From Sarocladium kiliense (lineage: Eukaryota; Ascomycota; Sordariomycetes; Hypocreales; Sarocladiaceae), in assembly GCA_030734395.1 (NCBI GenBank), contig JAUZTG010000050.1, positions 1-64,000 of the forward strand: a stretch of DNA of 64,000 nucleotides, read 5' to 3'. How positions within the stretch are numbered: the stretch's first letter is position 1; every line of letters begins with the position of its first letter. The translations under genes and the position numbers were made by a program. The notes under the pieces were generated by a model that searched no databases, was not told the origin of the DNA, and saw only the letters and a list, made by a program, of their open reading frames with translations. This document shows, in pieces, positions 45,506 through 56,643 of this stretch.

Positions 45506-45712
45506 AAGGAACTCTGAGGAAAGATTTAAGTAGAGCCCGGGGGAGGAGGCATAAGTTATTGGTGACGGCTAGGTTGTCCACCAAGCTTCTACCGCGGTTC
45601 GCGAACTCAGTAAATCGCCTTTCCCCTAAATATCCAAACTATTGGGTAGTTATGAGATAATGACATGTTTAACGTCAGTGAGAAGATGAACTGAAAGCCA
45701 GCCCCATCTCCA

Positions 45713-47903
45713 TCAACGTGACATGATACGCCAATGCAGTACCACGAAATGCTTAGGTCGCTTGAGCTTCTCAGCAATTTCTGGCCACCCCGTGCCCTCT
45801 ACGATGTACGCTCGCAGACGGTGATCGTCAAGCGGTGACCAAGCTTTCCCTTTTTGTCCCATGATCCGAGCATGTTGCTGCACACCAGACTCGCTCCGTT
45901 TCAGCGCCGTGGCAATGTCTGACCAGTCCATTCCCTTGAAAAGATACGCTAGGAGACGAGCTTCGTCATCTGTTGACCAAGGTCGTGGTGGCCGTCCTCG
46001 AGGCTTGCGTACCGTAGTACGAGCATTCTCAATTTGAGGGTCCTTAATCCGAGCTCTGCTCAACTTGCGGCTGTAGTCTTTCGTACTGTGAGTGGCGTTA
46101 CTGGTGGCATTCTTAAGGTCTTCCGCATCAGAATAGGGTGCTACCACGTCCGTGCTCAGGGACAGGGTTTGAGTTGTTCTACTACTCGTTCGAGTGCAGG
46201 GAAACGAATGGCTGTTGTCGGCGGGTAGTTCTATCTCATCTTCAAAGAGTGGTTCCAAGAGGTAATCGCGGAGATTTCCAAAAGAAAGGCGCAGCATGAT
46301 TGCTCTTCTCTCCCGGGTAGAAAGAGACCCGCCTCCCCTGAGAACAGACTCAGGATCCGGCAGGTCAGCCCATCGCAAGATGTCATGAGACATACGCATC
46401 AGATGTGTGCGATCAACGCCGCAACTGGTGCATGCGTGGTTCCGTAATGCCCCGATCAAGCTTGGCTCAGAACTTGCACTTCCCCTCGGGACGGAAGGGA
46501 TGACTGCTTGGCTCCTCTTGCTGGATGAATCCTTCTCGCGTGGCCTGGTGGCACGCGCATGCTGTGATTGAGGAGACATGACAAGGGCAAGTGAGGAGTC
46601 ACGGTGCATGGCTTGGGGGTTGTTGCCTGTCGGCGTGTGGGTGAGACCGGTTGAGTAGTCGTCGTGCCTCTGGCCACTCTCGCTTGTGTTCTGAGGGGTG
46701 GGTGCGGCATCGCGTTGTCTCTTGTGTCGATGACGGCCGTCGGGGATGTTCACCTCATCATCTGCGGCGTCTTCAACGGCTTGAAAATCGCCCAGGGCAG
46801 TGTGGCACGTTCTCTTTCTGTCACTGGAACCAGGTTTCGCAGATTCCACGGGAGCCTGGTAGGAGTCAGAGGATGGTGTAGGGTAGTCGCAGCCGGACAG
46901 AAACTCTGTCGTGTCCGGCGGCGGGCGCGCCTCGATCAAGACCTCTATGCTGCTCCTCTTTGGAGGAGACGGATCCCTCGGCTGTTCAAAGGCGGCGATG
47001 CTCTCTGCCGACTGTGCGCGGGGGTTTATGCAGCTAGCGGCCCCTTCAGCCCCTTCAGCTGTGAGTGTTGATGTCAGCTCCAGGGTATAGCCTGCAGATC
47101 GCACCACGCCAGCAAGCCCGTGGTCCGACAAATATGCATCAGCTTGCACGATATCTTCTTCGCATTAATTTCAGCCCGTACTTTAACTCTCGCAGAAAAT
47201 GACCAAGGCTCACCTTTTACTAGCACCTCACGACGCTCTATGGGCGCTGTTGGCGCTTCCAATCCATCCGCTGCCTCATGAAGAGCGTTGGTAATGCAGG
47301 CAAGGGCTGCTTCCTCAGTTCCTGGTCTGTCGGAGTGATCACCACGGCTTGAATCGGCACTCTGAGTGTTGGTTCCAAGCGCTTCGTGCGTATCGGATCC
47401 TTCATGTTCGTTAGGGGAGGGATTAGACCATAGATCTGCATTGAAACACTGATTGGGACTGCTGACATCCCAAGCGAGAGACTCATGGCCAAGGGCAAGG
47501 CCAAATCCATTGACGCTAATGGGTGCCGTGGATGTTGGGAAGTCGTCAGAGCTAGCCATGTCTGGAGTTTCGTTGATCGAGAGAGGCTTGCTGCCTACTA
47601 CTTAGTCAACACATGCCTTCGTTCATATTCGACAGAAGTATTGGACTGACCAAGCCGTGGATTGGCATCCTCGCTGTCAAATTCTGCAATAGGAATATCG
47701 CAAATCTGCGTTGGAGAGGCGTCGCGGGAAATGCCGAGGCCCATTTGAAGTCTCTGAGAATTCTCCTGAGCCTTTTGGGCATGCTTCTGTGCAGGCCTGG
47801 ACTCCTTCTCCTCGTAGCGCCTCTGTAGCGACAAGACGTCGAGGGGCTTTTGGAATTGGAAAGCCATGTTAGAAGACGGATGGTGCTCTGAGTAGAGCAT
47901 CAT
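45713..47903 (-). CDS. Myb/SANT-domain protein
   Basis: Exons 47903-47651, 47594-47214 and 47157-45713 give 692 residues; both introns are 56 bp and keep frame. The first 600 residues are hydrophilic with charged and Ser/Pro-rich stretches and no recognised domain. The C-terminus has two Myb-like repeats: RPWSTDDEARLLAYLFKGMDW with SDIATALKRSESGVQQH, and KAWSPLDDHRLRAYIVEGTGW with PEIAEKLKRPKHFVVLHW. Such pairs usually bind DNA or chromatin. Start could be 47903 or the in-frame ATG at 47867. A nuclear regulator is likely; no target can be named. It looks intact. Confidence 0.72.
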
Positions 47904-48302
47904 GGGAGGGGTGGGACAACGGCTATTTATCTTCGAATAAGGCGTCCGCCAGCGGCAGGTCTGGGCGCCTTCCGTCAGTCAGTCAGGGGTAAGTCAGCCA
48001 CTCCACGCCGCAAAGGACGCGTTGTTCAGCAGCAACTTGGAGCCGGAAAGAAGCGACAGAACCGAAGAACCAATCTCCAGGCCAGGAGATAGCGATCCCA
48101 CCTCTCAGCAGTGCGGGTTCTGTGGGACAACCCCCATAGGTATGACTCGCTCAAGAACTGACGATCAGCGCGGAGATGGACAATTCATATGGCCAGAAAG
48201 ACTCGGAAGCGTAATGATTCTGCCGTATGGCTTTTACGAGCAGAATCGCCACCATACCACCCTCTCCCATGGGTAAGAAATGCGACAGGGAGATGAAGCC
48301 GT
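47904..48302. other. Intergenic, no gene recognised
   Basis: Promoter side of the Myb-like gene. One 84-codon frame at 48022 is not supported. Confidence 0.45.
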
Positions 48303-48651
48303 GGCGACTGGTGAACCCAAAAGAGATTATTTTTAAGCCTTAAATGTTAATATATTATTTTACCTTTTTATATAAAACGTATAATGTTAATCCTACTTAT
48401 AATACAAAATAATGTTATTATTTTCATGAATTTAATAAAGAATATAAACGAGATTATTATATTATAATTTATTTAAAATTTATATAACAATAATTTTAGC
48501 GTATTATTTTATAAAAGCTCTTCTTAGTTAATAAATCTAATTTCTAGTTATTATTTTATATTCTAATAGCATTAGCGCTATATTGCTTACTAGGCCTTTA
48601 TAGTTGGTTATACTAGAATCGTTCTCAGCGGGTATATAATTAAAAGTACTA
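48303..48651. repeat. AT-rich island with RIP-like composition
   Basis: About 350 bp of strongly AT-rich, TpA-dense sequence with very few CpA or TpG, sharply different from both sides. This is the usual look of repeat-induced point mutation acting on an old repeat. The original element cannot be recognised. It ends at the stop codon of the broken MFS gene. Confidence 0.7.
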
Positions 48652-50507
48652 TTATAACCCGCTGCTTTTAGCAGACCTCCTCTTAACAGAATGCCACTCC
48701 ATACCGAGAGATGCTACCAGTATTATACAAGCAAGTCCAAGTGAAACATAAAAGGCACGCCCTAATGCCCCAGCGTAGATGAAGGACGAATTAGAATCTT
48801 CTCCGAGGGTATGGGAGGCGTCAGCGTTCCTTTCGAGATCACCAGAAGTCTTCTGACCGAGACCATCAGTGATGAAGCTAGAAGGCAGGCTGCCCGCAAA
48901 GATTGTCTGCGCCGTGGCAACAAAGATTGCTGGACCCAAGGCTTGTGCGAGCTGGATGATAGAGATGCCTATCTGCGAGTCACTGTCAGAGAAGATAGCC
49001 TGGACGGCCCACCTGAGGGCCCTGGAAACCAATCCCAGTCCCAAAGCCGAGCAGTGCTTGATAAATGAGCAGTTTCCATATTGCCGGCTTCGTGTGGATC
49101 GTAGTGAGGAATCCAGTTGCCACAGGAGTTAAGAGACCATTGAAGACCATGAGATAATTTGGGTATCCAACCCAATACGTCAGAAATCCAGCTAGGGGAA
49201 CTGATATGATTAGACCAACTCCCAAGGGAAGCATTAGGATCCCCGAATTGGTCGCCGACGCCCCTTGGACGGTTTGGAAATAAGTCGGCAACTGGCACAT
49301 ACATTTAGCGCAGTCGAAAAAAGCGTCGACCTTGAGGTACGCACGTAAGATTCGATCACGGACAAAGCCCCGTTGTTGCATGCGGCAAACAAAAACCCGC
49401 ACAGCACGCTCCTCCTTAACAGTATCCGTGTAGGCATGGTAGCCCTGTCGCCGAGTTGGATCTGCAACACAGCGTATACCAGCACAAGGCTCACAGTCAA
49501 TGCTAGTGGGAGTAGGACACGCCAGTCTGTCCATCGATACTGGCTTCCACCCTATTGAAATGTCAGTATCAGGCACGTAAAGGCCGGGATAAAGACAGCC
49601 GTGCTGTATGGTTCGACCTTTCGCAGAAGAGTTGAGAAGCTCAGGCCACCCAAGATCCCCCCGGCCGGTAGGTCAAGGAAAACAAGTACAAGAACAAAGG
49701 CAGCAGCCAGAAATGGGAGCTCGATATAGAAGCACCATGACCAATTCAATCTGTCAACCAGAACGCCTCCGATCATGGGGGCAGTCAGTGAAGCCACAGC
49801 TTCGGTGGCAGCACCAATGCTAGCATACTTTGACCGGCTTCTCAGAGGTGTCAGTTGGATAATGATGCTACAGGGACAAGTGTCAGCTCGTAGGCAGGGC
49901 TCGAGATAAGGCGGAACGAACGCAAAAGCCCCGGATGTTACCCCGGCCGTTGCGAGACCGGTGATGGCTCTTCCAAGGATGAACATGGAGGAGCTACTGG
50001 AGAGCGCGCTCAGCAATGCCCCGGCCATGAATATGGCTAGGCTTGTGAGAACAAGTACTTTCGCGGGTATTGGGCTGTAAAGTTTTCCATAAAGTGGCTG
50101 GAAAGACCCGGACATGAGTCGACTGAGAGTACTAAGTCAGTCTTGCTCCCAATTCTATAGAGTCTTTCTGTTGAACTTACTAAATTGACAAGTACCACCC
50201 AATATCAGCCATGGTTCCAAACTGAGCGGTCAGACTTGGGATATTGATGGCCAAGATTGTGCTATCCTGGGAGAGGTCAGATTCTCGTACAACGAGAGGG
50301 CGCGAGAATGTCAACGGCACTCACTAAACCGATGACGGTGAATATTAGATAGGTGGCAAGCATAGGAACCGCAAACTTGAGCCCACGCGGATATGAGGCT
50401 GGGTGCGCCCCTTCTTCTACTGAGACTGACATTGCATCCACAGCATCATCCCCCAGCCCGGTCGATGAAGATTGAGGGTGAGCGTCGGCCTTGCTTGGGT
50501 CTGTCAT
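48652..50507 (-). pseudogene. DHA2-type MFS multidrug transporter, disrupted
   Basis: Pieces in order on the minus strand: 50507-50325 (MTDPSKADAHP start, first helix), 50266-50181 (DSTILAINIPSLTAQF, the DHA2 motif), 50122-49345, 49291 to about 49010, and then to 48652. Later parts include RPIM-like helices, NWSWCFYIELPF and QLPTYFQTVQGASATNSGILMLPLG, all typical of 14-helix drug:H+ antiporters. Two breaks are seen. A TAG at 49552-49554 sits between LILTFQ and GGSQYRWTD where the family has Trp. A +1 shift occurs near 49008, in a GGG run, between GFGTGIGFQGPQ and AVQAIF. The stop is a CpA-to-TpA type change. Non-functional as written. Confidence 0.8.
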
Positions 50508-50923
50508 TTTTGTTGTTTGTATCGCCACAGCTCGGCAGCTCACAGCGGAAGGTCCTGGTGATTTTATGACTTTCAATTTTGTCCCAGATCTCTATGTACA
50601 TAACCGCGTACGATAGATAGAGCCCCCTAGTGGCGAGACAATGGACACGTTCGGTTGCCTAGGATCTTTGTCCGCCCGCAGGCGCGAAATGGCATTGACC
50701 CCACTTGATGCTGTTACCAGGCGTTTGTAGGGCGTGTCATGACACCCTCCCTCACCTTTGACACTGGCGTGACCATCCCATCTCAAAAGTAGGAGGTGGA
50801 CATGGAAACTTTGTGTATAATTGGACTGAGACGCCGTCGCTCGTGCTCTCACTCTCGATCTCGGGGCTTCAACTTTTCGTCACGTCAGTGCTCAACCTGG
50901 TCGCTCTCCCATCCTTGCTAGCA
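50508..50923. other. Divergent spacer between the MFS and cystathionine gamma-synthase genes
   Basis: Intergenic region shared by two divergent genes, both damaged. No gene recognised. Confidence 0.5.
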
Positions 50924-52626
50924 ATGTCGGCCAAGATCACCACCCCGTTCGGAGAAGCCGTGCCTCCTGCGCCTCGACACTCGGTGACTGTCCACATGGG
51001 CGGCTGGGATACTGTCGAAAAGTATGGTTCTGACTCATCCACCGTCATCCCGCACTTCAAGAATGCCTACCCACGGATGAAGCGTCATCGCGATATCGTT
51101 CAAGTAAGCAGATGGATCACTGCAATTGAGGATGTGTTCTGACCACCTTCTAGCTTTCTGCCGCCGTCCTCGAGCATATCGAGGCCACAGATGCAGACTG
51201 CTTGCTTTTCTCATCTCTCCAGTCCGCCCAGGAGTGTGTCGACTTTGCAACCTCGGACAAGAGAGACAACGGACATGGCGTGCGGCCCGTTCTCGCGGAG
51301 CTGATGTCGATCCGAGCCTTCGTGGCCAAGGATTTCTTCTACGCCGTCGTCTTTCCATCCGAACACAAAACCGTCGTTTCCAAGTTCTGGAGCACACCAG
51401 GAGCCGGCATCTCGTCTCGTTTCGCCGAGGCCAATCTCGAGGTGATACATGAACTGAAGGAGGTTCCAATATCTACCGCCAAAAACCTGGACATGGCTCG
51501 CCTAGCCTTTGATGGCCCAGCCCACCAGACTATCCGGGAGAGAATCGTGTTCTACCTCGACAGATCGTCTAGAGATCCTCACCGAACCCCGAGGCCAACT
51601 GAAAACGACGTCTATCTCTACCAGACAGGCATGGCCTCCATTTATAGGCCGCACCGTTACATGCTAGATCTCTATAATGGCACGACTGTTCTTTTTGGAA
51701 TGGCCTTTATGAACACCCTCAACGTCTTTGAAGACTATGGCCCAGGGTTCAAGTTTTTCGGCCACCGCTCGGATGATGACCTCGTCTAACTTGAGGCGTT
51801 CCTTCATGACAGTCGCACCCGCGGCAACAAAGTCCAGGCCATCTGGGCCGAGTTCCCAGCCAATCCACTCCTTGTCACGCCTAATATTATGCGACTCCGA
51901 GAGCTCGCGACCGAGTATGATGCCGTCCTCGGCATAGACGACACCATTGGGAGCTGGGCCAACATTGACGTTACCGGCCTGGTCGACATTCTCGTCACCT
52001 CGGTGACCAAATATTTCAACGGTTATGCAGATGTGATTGCTGGCTCTGCCATCCTTAATCCATCCTCGCCGAAATATGTCGCGCTGAAACCCTTGTTTGA
52101 CAAGAACTATACCCCAGAGCTCTACGTCGCCGATGCTGAAACCATCGAGAAAAACAGTCGTGACTACCTATCTCGAATGGTTCGCTTGAATGCAAACGCA
52201 TCCGCCATCGTGGATTATCTACAATCCTGCTCCGAGGATCCGACAAGCGCCATCCACAAAGTCCACTACCCGTCCATAAACTCTTCCGGCAAGTACTACG
52301 AGAGCGTCATGCGCCCTGCCACCGCAGACTTTACACCAGGGTACGGATGCCTGTTTAGTGTGGAAATGGTCGACATGCCCACCACACAGGCCTTCTACGA
52401 GAACCTCAACGTGCACAAGAGCGTTCACCTCGAGGCTCCTTTCACGCTAGCGTTCGCGTATACAATGTGTACCTACAAGAAGAATCTCTCCTGGGCTGCT
52501 GATAATGGGTTGTTGCCGACGCAGATAAGGATTAGTGCGGGTCTGGAAGATACAGAAGTGCTGCTTGAAGACTTTAGGGTCGCTGTAGAAGCGGCTAACA
52601 GGCAAAAGCAATTGTCGGAATCTTGA
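50924..52626 (+). pseudogene. Cystathionine gamma-synthase-like gene with in-frame TAA
   Basis: PLP-dependent Cys/Met-metabolism enzyme family. Exon 1 at 50924-51103 (starts MSAKITTPFGEAVPP and HMGGWDTVEKYG), exon 2 from 51154 to 52626. After an N-terminal half with the HRDIVQ|LSAAV splice the frame has TGMASIYRPH (PLP phosphate-binding region), VQAIWAEFPANPLL, DDTIGSWANIDV and VTSVTKYFNGYADV with the expected PLP lysine. A TAA at 51787-51789 in the same frame follows SDDDLV, where the family continues directly into a helix; CAA would give TAA by a CpA-to-TpA change. Otherwise about 550 residues and complete. The enzyme makes cystathionine for methionine synthesis. Non-functional as written. 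Confidence 0.85.
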
Positions 52627-53201
52627 TCATGGTGCACTAGAAGGCCAGGAACTCTCCAAGACATGTAGTCTGAGTGACTGTAATAAATTGTTTTCATCAT
52701 GGTTTCCGTCATTAGTTTGATTAGACGGCCGATAAGCTGTAGTTATTGCAGATATCGCCACAGTGGCTCTGCTCTTTCCCCGTCTCTTGGCGCCTTTATC
52801 TCCCTTTTCCATCTTGGATGCTAGTCAGTGGAGAGTTGGATGGCAAACTCGCCATGCCGGGTTCCTCGTGCCACCAAGAAACCACCAAGGATCTTGAAAG
52901 CTGGGATAGGTGAGTTAAGAATAGACTTCTCTCTTGGTGGCCTGGTAGTATCTCGTAGGGCGTTTGGTGACATCCCTCAAGGGCCCACCGAATCGTGGAT
53001 AGGGAGCCAAGTGACACGAAAAGTGGGTCGAGACCGCAACATCTTTGCTTCTCACGAAAGTAATCTCGTTAATTATATTAGACACCCCCCTACGATTCCG
53101 TCCTTGTCATAACAGCGTGTACTCTGGATACTGAATCCTATCGTGCTTACAATCACAATCTCATCAACCGCCGAATCGGTGTCCCGACAGACAACTACGT
53201 C
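52627..53201. other. Intergenic, no gene recognised
   Basis: 3' region of the cystathionine gamma-synthase-like gene. Nothing recognised. Confidence 0.5.
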
Positions 53202-54193
53202 ATGACCCAACCGCAGCGCCTCCTCTCCCACTTTGCCAATCGGTATGCGCAGCCTTGCGATTCTGTTCCTTCGGTGGGGTTGCTGCTGACTACATACGAA
53301 TTGGGTTCAGCGGATGGCAGCGCTAGCCAGAAATCCGGATGGGTCGAACTGTGGGACAGTGATGAGAGCGATCTGTGGGATCGGGGAATCCCGTCTGCTG
53401 CCCTGATCGACTGGATCGAGTCTCGCCCAGCACAGCTGAACCAGTCTACCAACAGACGCCGGTTGAGGGCCCTGGTACCCGTATATTTCCCCAAGCACAT
53501 CTCAGAGCGGCACAGCTAATGCGGTTTTCACAGGGTTGTGGCAGAGGCTACGACGTCGTCATGCTCGCGCTGCACGGGTTCGACGTCATTGGGCTTGAGC
53601 TCTCCCCCAAGGGCGCCGAAGTGGCCAGAGCGTACGCCGAAAGCGAACTATCCGATCCCCACGAGTACAACTATGGTGACCCAGATGCTGTCTTGGTTGA
53701 CGGCCCGGGTAGCGTCACGATCCTGTCGGGCGACTTCTTTGACAGTTCCTGGGCCGAAGCCAAGTTTGACCTCATTTACGATTACACGGTATGTGGATCA
53801 ACCGACCCAGCAGCAGCCACTCATTAATGCCGGGCAACTTCCACAGTTCCTCTCTGCCCTCCACCCAGACATATAAAAGACTGGGCTCGCCGGATGACGG
53901 AGCTGCTCGACCCCGCGGGCGTCCTGGTATGCCTCGAGTTTCCTCTCTTCAAGAAACCGGACGAGCCTGGCCCGCCGTGGCCTCTGCAGGGGGTCTACTG
54001 GAACCTACTTGCAGAAGCAGGCGATGGTAAATTGATTGATGGCGATCAGAAGGCCGATCAATCTACAAATGGACTCCTAAAGAGGGTGGACCACTTCAAG
54101 TCTGCTCGCTCGTACCCCAACGGCAAAGGGACAGATATGGTCAGCATCTGGTGTTGGAAGCAAGCGGATGCTCGCGTGGAGGAAATCCCCTGA
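53202..54193 (+). pseudogene. Thiol/thiopurine methyltransferase (TPMT family) with frameshift
   Basis: Exons 53202-53242, 53327-53480, 53534-53788 and 53847 onward. The first join gives HFANRQKSGWVELW then DLWDRGIPSAALIDW, and the third exon starts GCGRGYDVVMLALHGFDVIGLELS, the SAM-binding motif of TPMT-type methyltransferases; YDYT follows. Exon 4 begins FLSALHPDI but the next conserved part, DWARRMTELLDPAGVLVCLEFP, lies in another frame. One base appears to be missing near 53871-53879 (ATATAAAAG). No alternative acceptor repairs the frame. The family methylates thiols, and some microbial members methylate selenium or tellurium oxyanions. Either a young pseudogene or an indel error in the short A run. 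Confidence 0.7.
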
Positions 54194-54251
54194 TTCAGGG
54201 GTGGCTAGCTAATAAAATGCCTATCGTCTTACTTGTAACACGGCCGTCTTT

Positions 54252-55742
54252 CTAGAAGATCCCAGAGTCTAGGTCGAACAAGAATGTCATATTCAAGAGA
54301 TCGTCGTCTAAACTTGTGACCTCTTGCCCATATGAGCTCTCGTCGACAGACAGCCCGATGCCCGTAATATCACATCCAGCCCCTTGCTGAGTGGCCTCCC
54401 AGAGACCGGGCACCATGTCGCAGCCGCTAACGTTGCCAACTTGACAGGAAAGATCGGGAAGCGGCATTTGGCAGAGCTGACTGAACTCGGCCAGGCACTC
54501 GGGCGTCTGCCAGGACCACGGCACAATTGCCGTAGTCCCATCAGCAGGCACGCTGCTAAGATGGTGATGAAACACGGCTTCATCGCAGCCTGCCGCTTGT
54601 TGTAGCCTTTCCATGGTAAAAGGACCGGGATCTGATGGCCTGCCGCAAGAGTTCTTCTCGATCGCGCCCAGATCGGTGTTTCCAGCTTGAGCTGGACCAC
54701 CAAGTTCGCCAGAAGCATGAACATCCAGCCCATAACCAAGCTTGAACATGGCTAGCCACTGCGCGTTATCTGATGGCGTTTGGTTCCAGGGATCGTCGTC
54801 GTCATACAAGATCAGGCGGGCCTGTCGACGCAGTGCTTCATCTGAGAGGTCCAGGCTATTCTCTCTTGCGATTCGAACGTAGTCGCCCAGGCGTGCTGTG
54901 AGAGACTCGAACGAGGTCGGTATTCGCTGAATTTCACAGGCCTCTCCTCCAGATGGTGCGGCGATCTTCTTGGTGGTGCCTTTCGAGGCGCTAAAGGGTT
55001 CGGGATCTGTAGTCTCGAGACCGATGAGGTAAGGAGGCATGGCGTTCTCGACGAGTAAGGCGACTGATGGATCGAACCCGCGGCAACCACTCCAGTCTTT
55101 CATGTGGGCGCCGTCTCGAAAGTGGTCTGCAAGATGGTCGTTGCGGTCGGGCCAGGTTGTGAAGCTTTCGCCACAGAACCCGCATCTCGACCGGATGTTC
55201 GCCTCCTTGGACCTCCAAGCCTCCATCGAGTCCGTAACTTCGTCCACTTCATGGGCAAGGCGGAGGTGTTGCCGTAGGTGATCTTTTCGAAGGAAGGTTC
55301 TGGCGCTGAGAGGCTTGCTCATGCATTTGGCTGCATGATGCGATTCCAGGTGAGCCTCTGTGGGATCCCGCTCGTCACAAAACACGCATCGCGCAACATC
55401 CTCGGCAGGATCGTGGTGCCTCGGGCCTAGGAGAAGGCATGTCCATTTCTCGAGCACAAGATGGAGCGAACCCTCATGACGGGTCCAGTCGTACCTGGAT
55501 TTGAACGTGTCTGTGCAAAATGTGCATTGGTAGAGCCGGCCATCTCCGTCTTTGTTCCCGTTGCGTCGTGCCTGGTGACGACGGGTTGACTTGGCCTCTC
55601 GGCGCCGCTCATAAGGTTTGGGCACCTGTATAAGTCGGGACACCGCAATGCTGGTCCTCCACGGCCAGGAGCTCGCCAGCCTGGAGCCGATAGCACCCCT
55701 CGCCCAATTATCTAGCGCCTCATGCACCAGACACTGCAGCAT
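54252..55742 (-). CDS. C2H2 zinc-finger protein
   Basis: A frame of about 496 residues. Its N-terminal part is uncertain: the ATG at 55742 is in frame, but the sequence up to about residue 40 could be intron ending in CTTATACAG. After a basic stretch come fingers or finger-like units: YQCTFCTDTFKSRYDWTRHEGSLH, then ARCVFCDERDPTEAHLESHHAAKC, LRKDHLRQHLRLAH and SRCGFCGESFTTWPDRNDHLADHF. This order is typical of a conserved fungal family of C2H2 proteins. The C-terminal half is acidic and Gln/Pro-rich, as in activation domains. It is convergent with the methyltransferase gene, ends only 58 bp apart. Function not known beyond DNA or RNA binding. Confidence 0.75.
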   Translation of the reverse strand: MLQCLVHEALDNWARGAIGSRLASSWPWRTSIAVSRLIQVPKPYERRREAKSTRRHQARRNGNKDGDGRLYQCTFCTDTFKSRYDWTRHEGSLHLVLEKWTCLLLGPRHHDPAEDVARCVFCDERDPTEAHLESHHAAKCMSKPLSARTFLRKDHLRQHLRLAHEVDEVTDSMEAWRSKEANIRSRCGFCGESFTTWPDRNDHLADHFRDGAHMKDWSGCRGFDPSVALLVENAMPPYLIGLETTDPEPFSASKGTTKKIAAPSGGEACEIQRIPTSFESLTARLGDYVRIARENSLDLSDEALRRQARLILYDDDDPWNQTPSDNAQWLAMFKLGYGLDVHASGELGGPAQAGNTDLGAIEKNSCGRPSDPGPFTMERLQQAAGCDEAVFHHHLSSVPADGTTAIVPWSWQTPECLAEFSQLCQMPLPDLSCQVGNVSGCDMVPGLWEATQQGAGCDITGIGLSVDESSYGQEVTSLDDDLLNMTFLFDLDSGIF

Positions 55743-56643
55743 CACCCATCCCACCAATCATGCTTGGCTGCCGGCTGCAGACCATAGGACTGTGCAGCCG
55801 CGAGTGCCACTCGCTGAGTGGTTACCCCTGTGCCCTGTTCATCTGAAACATCGTGCCCCTCATCCCGTCAATTCTGGCCCGCATCCTCTAAACAGCCCAG
55901 TGATGGCCCGCGATTCTCGAAACGGACGCAAAACCGGCATGCCGCCTTGTCAATTATTCTCCCTGGTGCGCCCCGTCGCTGACCCGTCCGAGCTGATAAT
56001 TCTACTTCAGAGTTCTTTTACTCTCCAGGCTACCTCTGGGGGTGAACGCGTGTGGCCCGACGTGTCGCGACACGACCGTGACCAGCTCTTTTCATTCTTG
56101 CCCGCGATGTACCGCACAGAGTTCGGTGACTTGGCCGCTGCGTGCCGTTAAGTCACCGCCTGCGTCGAGGAGGAGCTCAACCGGCCACAGCAGGCCAGCA
56201 TCCGCAGATGGTTTTGTGTTGCGTGGATGCCTATACCCCTGCGTCCTCTGCACCACCATCTCGCCAGCAAGAAGATTGTCCTCGCGGAGATAGATGTTCC
56301 ACCACCTTCCACATCGCCAGGAGAGAACAACCAACTATGGCACTTCATATAGGAGGCGGCCAGCATTTACCGATAGGAGATGACATGAAGTTTCACTCTG
56401 AGTTAGTGGCCTTGAAGCCAGACTCGCGAAGATCAATCGAGCATAGCTGCACTCTGAACTACCCCGTACAGCGTGAAATCTCTGTTCATGATCTCTCTCA
56501 AGAACTCTCTATCATCCCGCATCCTGGACCTGTCGGGCGAAGGAGCCCAAATCTTGACTGCGACTTGAGCGATAGTCCATTCCAGTACCAGTGTCGGCCC
56601 ACCGTAGCAGAGAGTGCTGGCTTGACGCACGCTGTCCCCGATC
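55743..56643. other. Intergenic, no gene recognised
   Basis: Upstream of the C2H2 gene and downstream of the PAQR gene. Overlapping frames up to 200 codons run antisense to the latter and are shadows. Confidence 0.5.

Noticed and set aside
49850..49915. Extra intron in the MFS gene between AFVPP and IIIQLTPL
   Set aside because: The frame is open throughout and no donor with acceptable consensus keeps the frame, so I left it as coding although the segment is atypical.
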